Source: Puniceicoccales bacterium
Lineage (GTDB): Bacteria; Verrucomicrobiota; Verrucomicrobiia; Opitutales; LL51
Direction: 5' to 3'
DNA length: 10,781 nucleotides
Assembly: GCA_031290315.1 (NCBI GenBank)
Contig: JAITNS010000058.1
Span: 1-10,781, forward strand
Under the pieces are notes generated by a model. It was not told the DNA's origin and did no database searches. It saw nothing but the letters and a program-made list of their open reading frames with translations. Each line of letters begins with the position of its first letter. Positions within the stretch are counted from its first letter, which is position 1. The translations under genes were made by a program, and so were the position numbers. Positions 7,188-10,781 of this stretch are shown here, piece after piece.

Positions 7188-7206
7188 AAGTAGTTGTTTA
7201 AAAGTC

Positions 7207-7458
7207 ATGGCGAAAACTAAAGAGGAAATTCGGGAGATTGTACGGGAAATTATTGCTGATATTGCCCCTGATGAAAATGTTAGCCTTCTTAGGGCAGAAA
7301 TCCCTTTGCGCGAGCAATTGGATCTGGATTCTATGGATTTTTTAGATATTGTTATGGAATTACGTAAACGATATGCTATCGACGTTCCAGAAGCCGATTA
7401 CCCTCGCCTAGAATCCCTTGATAGCTGTGCCGAATATTTAACCGATCGTTTCAAATAA
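7207..7458 (+). CDS. Acyl carrier protein, stand-alone
   Basis: This is a four-helix carrier protein that bears an acyl chain on a phosphopantetheine arm attached to a serine. The attachment site is Ser42 in LDLDSMDFLDIV, followed by the helix that contacts partner enzymes. Length is 83 aa with the ATG at 7207. The open frame reaches back to an ATG at 7141, but that would add 22 non-conserved residues and run through the promoter region. The DSMDFLDIV and VPEADYPRLESL motifs differ from the AcpP pattern (DSLDTVELVMALE), so this looks like a specialised carrier rather than the main fatty-acid ACP. No ketosynthase, acyltransferase or holo-ACP synthase gene is adjacent. The neighbour tgt starts 11 bp after its stop. 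Confidence 0.9.
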   Translation: MAKTKEEIREIVREIIADIAPDENVSLLRAEIPLREQLDLDSMDFLDIVMELRKRYAIDVPEADYPRLESLDSCAEYLTDRFK

Positions 7459-7469
7459 ATCGCTGTCTC

Positions 7470-8660
7470 TTGCAATCTTACCCCAATTTTAAATTCGAAA
7501 TTACTCATCGAGATCCTATCACGCACGCTCGCTGTAGCCTATTAACGACACCCCATGGTACCCTAGAAACTCCTGCCTTTATCTTTTGTGCTACTAAAGG
7601 CGCTATGAAATCAGTTACGACGCAGCAAATGGTCGAAGTAGATGCGGAAATCATTCTCGCTAATACCTATCATTTAATGCTCCAACCGGGTCATGAATTT
7701 GTATTTCGCCACGGAGGTCTCCATAATATGCTTCATTGGAACCGCCCTATGCTAACGGATTCTGGTGGCTTTCAAATTTTCAGTCTAGGGCATGGAGGCG
7801 TCGCCAATGAAATTAAAGGTCGGCGTAATTGTCATATACCTAAAACATTACTGAAAATCGACGAAGGCGGTGCCCACTTCCGATCCTATATCGATGGAAA
7901 AGAATGGTACTTGACTCCGGAAAAATCGATCCAAATTCAACGAGCTTTGGGCGCAGATCTAATCCTAGCGCTTGACGAATGTACCCCCTTTCACGTCGAT
8001 AAATATTATACGGAATGTTCCATGGAGCGTAGTCACCGTTGGGAGCAACGTAGTTTGCAAGAATTTTTAAAAAATAATGATGGACAGCAGGCATTATATG
8101 GCATTATTCAAGGAGGAATCTACGAGGATTTGCGGCAGCGAAGTAGCGCATTTGTAGGGGAAGAAAATTTTTTTGGTCAGGCAATCGGTGGTAGTCTGGG
8201 TGGGGCTAAAGAGCAAATGCACGATATCGTCTCCATGACTTGTAGCCACATGCTTAAAGATCGTCCCACACATTTATTGGGCATCGGAGGGATTTCGGAT
8301 ATTTGGAATGGGGTCGCCAATGGGATCGATACCTTTGATTGCGTACACCCCACTCGTTTGGCTCGCCACGGAGGTGCACTGGTCAATCCCGATAAAATGG
8401 ATGGTAAAGAATATATTAATATCAAAAATGCGCGATTCGCTGAAAATATAAATCCAATTGACGAAAATTGTTCATGTTATTGTTGCCAAAATTTTTCATG
8501 TGCTTATATCCATTATTTATTTAAGGCAAAAGAGATGTTGGGCGGACAATTATTAACCATACATAATGTGGCATTTATGGTTCGTTTAGCGAAAGAGATT
8601 AGGAGTGTAATTAAGGATGGGAGTTTTGGAGAAAAGATACGTTTTAAGTTACTATCTTAA
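7470..8660 (+). CDS. tgt: tRNA-guanine transglycosylase
   Basis: Tgt exchanges guanine at the wobble position 34 of GUN-anticodon tRNAs (Asp, Asn, His, Tyr) for a 7-deazaguanine base, giving queuosine. Asp97 in TDSGGFQ is the general acid/base, Asp169 in LDECT binds the base, and Asp290 in FDCVHPTR is the nucleophile. The zinc site CSCYCC at about 334-339 with a distal His in TIHN is complete. The length of 396 aa is normal. The start is TTG at 7470, 11 bp after the acyl carrier protein stop; no ATG alternative lies upstream in frame. The base-pocket segment reads GGSLGGAK (240-247) where preQ1-using bacterial enzymes have GGLAVGE. The Val233 position (Zymomonas numbering) is therefore Gly, as in queuine-using enzymes. 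Confidence 0.96.
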   Translation: MQSYPNFKFEITHRDPITHARCSLLTTPHGTLETPAFIFCATKGAMKSVTTQQMVEVDAEIILANTYHLMLQPGHEFVFRHGGLHNMLHWNRPMLTDSGGFQIFSLGHGGVANEIKGRRNCHIPKTLLKIDEGGAHFRSYIDGKEWYLTPEKSIQIQRALGADLILALDECTPFHVDKYYTECSMERSHRWEQRSLQEFLKNNDGQQALYGIIQGGIYEDLRQRSSAFVGEENFFGQAIGGSLGGAKEQMHDIVSMTCSHMLKDRPTHLLGIGGISDIWNGVANGIDTFDCVHPTRLARHGGALVNPDKMDGKEYINIKNARFAENINPIDENCSCYCCQNFSCAYIHYLFKAKEMLGGQLLTIHNVAFMVRLAKEIRSVIKDGSFGEKIRFKLLS

Positions 8661-8688
8661 ATTTAGGAAACTGTGGTGCTATTTATAC

Positions 8689-9408
8689 ATGAAGTTGAGC
8701 AATTTTTTCGACTTTTTCTACGTCGTGTTACGTTCTCGATTATTTCACATCGTCGATTTTTGCGCCACGGTTTATAAATTCTACCTAAGAAATCGCAAAT
8801 TTGCTAAAACGGATCTCGCGATTATCAGCGAATATTGGCTTGATTCACCATTTGCAATTAGTAAGCGCTATTTGCAGCTAAAGTTGGAGCCAGATGTATA
8901 CCAATACGGCGAAACTCCCCTATTAACGATTGAAAAGATTGCCCAAGAAGCGCATATTACGGAGCACGATTGCGTCTTCGAATTAGGTTGTGGGACAGGG
9001 CGTTGTGCATTTTGGCTCACCTATTTCACTTCTTGCCGAGTGGTTGGGATTGAACAGATACCTGACTTCACTGACTTCTCTAACCAACTTGTTCATAAGG
9101 ATGAATTTTTACAGAAAAAAATTCGCTTCCTTAGGGAGGACTTTTTCCTTACGGACCTCACCCAAGCAACCATTATTTATTGTTACGGAAGTAAAATGAA
9201 TGATGAACAGATTGAGTCGCTTATTCTCAATATGGGGAAGACTCAACTGGGAACGATTATTATTACGGTCAGTTATAGTTTGAATGAGATTATTTTGGCC
9301 AGTAAAAATTACGCCATTTCTAAGGAACGCTTTCTCATTATTAAGCGATTTGAAGCCGATTTCTTTTGGGGGAAAACGAGTGTTTTTGTTCAGAAAAAGT
9401 TAACATAA
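8689..9408 (+). CDS. Class I SAM-dependent methyltransferase, possibly FAM173/protein-lysine type
   Basis: The protein binds S-adenosylmethionine and probably methylates a protein or small molecule; the target is unknown. Using the ATG at 8689 (239 aa) the SAM motif I is FELGCGTGR (97-105), and the acidic end of strand 2 is Glu122 in VVGIEQ. A preceding YGETP (73-77) and the later DLTQATIIYCYG resemble, from memory, the FAM173/ATP-synthase c-subunit lysine methyltransferase group, but this is only a pattern match. The first 35 residues are rich in Phe, Tyr, Val and Leu and may associate with the membrane. The frame is open back to an ATG at 8617, which would overlap the end of tgt by 44 bp; the 8689 start lies 28 bp after the tgt stop and avoids that. 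It converges on the recombinase gene with a 6-bp gap. Confidence 0.75.
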   Translation: MKLSNFFDFFYVVLRSRLFHIVDFCATVYKFYLRNRKFAKTDLAIISEYWLDSPFAISKRYLQLKLEPDVYQYGETPLLTIEKIAQEAHITEHDCVFELGCGTGRCAFWLTYFTSCRVVGIEQIPDFTDFSNQLVHKDEFLQKKIRFLREDFFLTDLTQATIIYCYGSKMNDEQIESLILNMGKTQLGTIIITVSYSLNEIILASKNYAISKERFLIIKRFEADFFWGKTSVFVQKKLT

Positions 9409-9414
9409 AAAATA

Positions 9415-9987
9415 TCAGGCATGGGGGTGAGTTTTATTATAGACAGATTGGAGCAATTTAGAATTGACGTGGGTATAAATCTGGGTACTTGAGAGGTTGG
9501 CATGTCCGAGGAGTTCCTGGACGAGACGGAGATCGGCGCCATTATTGAGCATATGGGTAGCGTAGGAGTGGCGCAACTTATGGGGGCTAATATCCATTGG
9601 TAAGTTACCATGACGGAGGTAAAATTTGAAGCGATTCTGTACCTGGCGTGGCGTAAGGCGATCGCCTTTTTCGCTCCTAATGATCCATTTTTTCCCATCG
9701 CTCTCGATCCCTACCCCTTCTACCCAACGCCGTAGAGCGCAAATCGAATAGATCCCAATCGGACAAATACGCTCCTTATTGCCTTTGCCTAATATTTTAG
9801 CAGAATTTTGTTCGAAATCGATATCGTCGTAGCGCAGAGAGAGTAATTCGCTAAGGCGCATGCCACTATTATAGAGGAGTTCTAAAATGAGTGTATCGCG
9901 GAGAAGTAGGAATTTTGAAATTTTTTCTTGATTAAAAAGCATTTGGGGGAGATTGAGTAATTTTGCGACCTTTTGCGGGGATAACAC
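9415..9987 (-). CDS. Catalytic domain half of the split Xer recombinase
   Basis: This frame carries the DNA-cleaving domain. All six active-site residues are present with spacing identical to E. coli XerD: Arg44 (GMRLSE), Lys68 (GKGNKER), His136 and Arg139 (HKLRH), His162 (LLGHANL) and the nucleophile Tyr171 (IYTHVN). It ends in HPHA, close to the HPRA end of Xer proteins. The 190-aa frame can be opened at GTG 9987, but this falls inside the linker between the two domains and has no ribosome-binding site, so independent expression is doubtful. An in-frame TGA at 9999-9997 prevents extension upstream. Confidence 0.85.
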   Translation of the reverse strand: MLSPQKVAKLLNLPQMLFNQEKISKFLLLRDTLILELLYNSGMRLSELLSLRYDDIDFEQNSAKILGKGNKERICPIGIYSICALRRWVEGVGIESDGKKWIIRSEKGDRLTPRQVQNRFKFYLRHGNLPMDISPHKLRHSYATHMLNNGADLRLVQELLGHANLSSTQIYTHVNSKLLQSVYNKTHPHA

Positions 9988-10334
9988 TTTAGGTAATCAT
10001 TTATTTTTTTAGGGGATTTAAGATTAATGAAGGGATTAGCGGAAATTATTTTAGATTTTATGAGGAAAGAGAAGAGGGATTTAAGGGCGGAGAGGCGATT
10101 GGCGACGGTCGATTTTTTATGGTCACGGAGGAGTTCGATGAGATACTGACGGATAGTAAATTCGTCGACATTTTGCCAATTTTTGATGGAGGTATAGCGT
10201 AGAAGGAAAGCGATAAAGCTGTCGATAGAATCCTGATAGCTTAGGATAGTATGAGGGGATAATTGGCGTTCGATTTGTAAGATACGCATAAAATCATTAT
10301 AAAGAAAATTTTTAAATTGAGAATTAGCGTCCAT
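9882..10334 (-). CDS. N-terminal core-binding half of the split Xer recombinase
   Basis: About 113 residues from the ATG at 10334 form the SAM-like core-binding domain, the part that wraps the dif half-site. Recognisable segments are LSPHTILSYQDSIDSFIAFL, TIRQYLIELL, and NRLSALKSLFSFLIKS followed by NPFINLKSPKK. Beyond codon 113 (position about 9996) the frame reads about 37 unrelated residues in the wrong phase of the catalytic half, ending at 9882. As it stands, the product would be a DNA-binding domain without a catalytic domain. Confidence 0.8.
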   Translation of the reverse strand: MDANSQFKNFLYNDFMRILQIERQLSPHTILSYQDSIDSFIAFLLRYTSIKNWQNVDEFTIRQYLIELLRDHKKSTVANRLSALKSLFSFLIKSKIISANPFINLKSPKKINDYLKCYPRKRSQNYSISPKCFLIKKKFQNSYFSAIHSF

Positions 10335-10344
10335 TTATGGAGAG

Positions 10345-10374
10345 ATTATATTATTTTACTTGACTGGATTGCAA
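10345..10374 (-). promoter_or_regulatory. Probable promoter of the recombinase gene
   Basis: On the minus strand TTGCAA (10374-10369) and a perfect TATAAT (10350-10345) are 18 bp apart. The ATG at 10334 lies 10 nt beyond the -10, leaving a leader of only a few bases, similar to the HIT promoter. The -35 is moderate (4 of 6). Its presence suggests that the broken gene is still transcribed. Confidence 0.5.
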
Positions 10375-10393
10375 TATTTTCATGCTTAATGGC

Positions 10394-10666
10394 ATGGCAA
10401 ATAAGGATGATCGGAATGAGGAGAACCTTGAAGGGCGATTTTACGTAGATAATCAATGTATTGATTGCGACATGTGTCGAAGTTTAGCGCCAGAATTTTT
10501 TGCTATGGCGAAGGAAGGAGGGTCGTATGTTAAAAAACAACCATTTGATGCAAAGGAAATCGAGCTTTGTTTAGAAGCGATGGATAGTTGTCCGGTGGAT
10601 GCCATTGGCGATGATGGTGATGATCAAAATGAAAACGGAGAAAGCGATACGGGAGATGAAGTATAG
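10394..10666 (+). CDS. Small [4Fe-4S] ferredoxin
   Basis: This is a soluble electron carrier with a single iron-sulfur cluster. The ligands are Cys22, Cys25 and Cys28 (CIDCDMC) and Cys66 in SCPVDAIG, the classic CxxCxxC...CP arrangement. RFYVDNQCIDCD before the cluster resembles single-cluster ferredoxins I recall from Bacteroidetes and PVC bacteria. The ATG at 10394 gives 90 aa; an ATG four codons earlier (10382) is also open. The last ~18 residues are almost all Asp, Glu, Asn and Gly, giving a very acidic tail that may help docking to a basic partner or simply vary freely. No partner oxidoreductase is adjacent. It is transcribed divergently from the recombinase, and no Shine-Dalgarno sequence is visible. 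Confidence 0.92.
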   Translation: MANKDDRNEENLEGRFYVDNQCIDCDMCRSLAPEFFAMAKEGGSYVKKQPFDAKEIELCLEAMDSCPVDAIGDDGDDQNENGESDTGDEV

Positions 10667-10701
10667 TATTTTCCTTTGCTGATGTTATATTACTTTTTTT
10701 T

Positions 10702-10735
10702 GTTTTCGAATACTATTCGTTTTCGGATATTATTT
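10702..10735. repeat. Imperfect 17-bp direct repeat downstream of the ferredoxin gene
   Basis: GTTTTCGAATACTATTC (10702-10718) is followed directly by GTTTTCGGATATTATTT (10719-10735), matching at 14 of 17 positions. The first unit plus the next base contains the palindrome CGAATA-C-TATTCG. It lies in the 115-bp AT-rich tail after the ferredoxin stop, where no gene is visible. Confidence 0.5.
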
Positions 10736-10740
10736 TGTAT

Positions 10741-10758
10741 TCCTTAATTTTTTAAGGA
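10741..10758 (+). terminator. Weak hairpin, possible terminator after the ferredoxin gene
   Basis: TCCTTAA-TTTT-TTAAGGA is a perfect 7-bp stem with a 4-nt loop, followed by TTTGTATTCTT. The stem has only two G-C pairs, and the T-tract is interrupted, so as an intrinsic terminator it is weak. It is symmetrical enough to serve the opposite strand too, should a gene converge from the right. Confidence 0.35.
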
Positions 10759-10781
10759 TTTGTATTCTTAAGCGATTTAAT

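Larger units (their letters stand above)
9415..10334 (-). pseudogene. XerC/XerD-type tyrosine recombinase, split by a frameshift
   Basis: Two minus-strand frames, one after the other, together make a normal Xer recombinase of about 306 aa, the enzyme class that resolves chromosome dimers at dif. The first frame ends its homology in NLKSPKKIN; the second picks up as LPKVLSPQKVAKLL, a junction usual in Xer proteins. One missing base near 9997-9995 explains the break: GATTTACC in place of GATTACC would read ...KKIN-D-LPKVL.... The catalytic set is otherwise complete. It may be a recent pseudogene, a sequencing error in a short T run, or a frameshifted gene. The plus strand here is strongly G-rich, opposite to the other minus-strand genes. 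XerC and XerD cannot be told apart safely. The stop faces the methyltransferase stop across 6 bp. Confidence 0.85.

Noticed and set aside
7141..7206. Upstream extension of the acyl carrier protein to the ATG at 7141
   Set aside because: The extra 22 residues have no family similarity and the region holds the TTGACA promoter element; 83 aa from 7207 is the normal length.
8617..8688. Longer methyltransferase N-terminus starting inside tgt
   Set aside because: It would overlap tgt by 44 bp, and the added residues just follow tgt's codons in another frame; the ATG at 8689 fits the spacing of the other genes.
9390..9698. Open frame on the minus strand overlapping the recombinase catalytic half
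   Set aside because: It lies in another phase of a clearly real gene, has no recognisable motif and also overlaps the methyltransferase end.
10004..10010. Run of seven A residues as a programmed frameshift site in the recombinase
   Set aside because: Frame phasing does not give an X-XXY-YYZ heptamer, and a -1 slip there runs into TGA at 9999-9997 within two codons.
1..10781. CRISPR array, insertion sequence, phage or tRNA genes
   Set aside because: No spaced repeats, transposase, terminal inverted repeats or cloverleaf-like segments were seen; the lone tyrosine recombinase looks like a housekeeping Xer protein rather than an integron or phage integrase.

Overview
The window is bacterial, about 40% G+C by hand count, densely packed, and uses the standard code (TGA ends der, nrdR and the recombinase). 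The genes are mostly housekeeping. My impression is a PVC-type bacterium, perhaps Verrucomicrobiota. This rests on the general look of the HIT protein, Tgt and ferredoxin and on the near absence of Shine-Dalgarno sequences, so it is tentative. No phage, IS element, CRISPR array or RNA gene was seen.

Region 1 (1-7147, minus strand) is a head-to-tail run: HIT hydrolase, tpiA, dxs, gpsA, nrdR, der, an ABC-transporter ATPase, and probably the first codons of the next gene at the left edge. Most gaps are 7-90 bp. A near-consensus promoter (TTGGCA-N17-TATAAT) sits in front of the HIT gene and should start the transcript on, or next to, a start codon. Weaker internal promoters are possible before dxs and gpsA. 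TpiA supplies and consumes glyceraldehyde 3-phosphate, Dxs uses that compound with pyruvate for the MEP isoprenoid route, and GpsA turns the other triose, dihydroxyacetone phosphate, into the phospholipid backbone. The four genes therefore form a triose-phosphate branch point. NrdR and Der add control of dNTP supply and 50S ribosome assembly.

Region 2 (7156-9408, plus strand) runs divergently: a stand-alone acyl carrier protein, tRNA-guanine transglycosylase (tgt) and a class I SAM methyltransferase. Tgt carries a glycine where preQ1-type bacterial enzymes have valine in the base pocket, which suggests direct use of queuine.

Region 3 (9415-10334, minus strand) is a XerC/XerD-type tyrosine recombinase split by an apparent single-base deletion, with all six catalytic residues still present in the downstream half. 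Its strand composition is opposite to that of the other minus-strand genes. Region 4 (10394-10781, plus strand) holds a small [4Fe-4S] ferredoxin and an AT-rich tail with a weak hairpin.

On the plus strand, C exceeds G on the left and G exceeds C on the right, regardless of gene direction, with the change around 7.1-8.1 kb. No convincing new multi-gene system is visible. The most interesting items are the Tgt pocket change, the broken recombinase, the leaderless-looking promoter and the skew switch.
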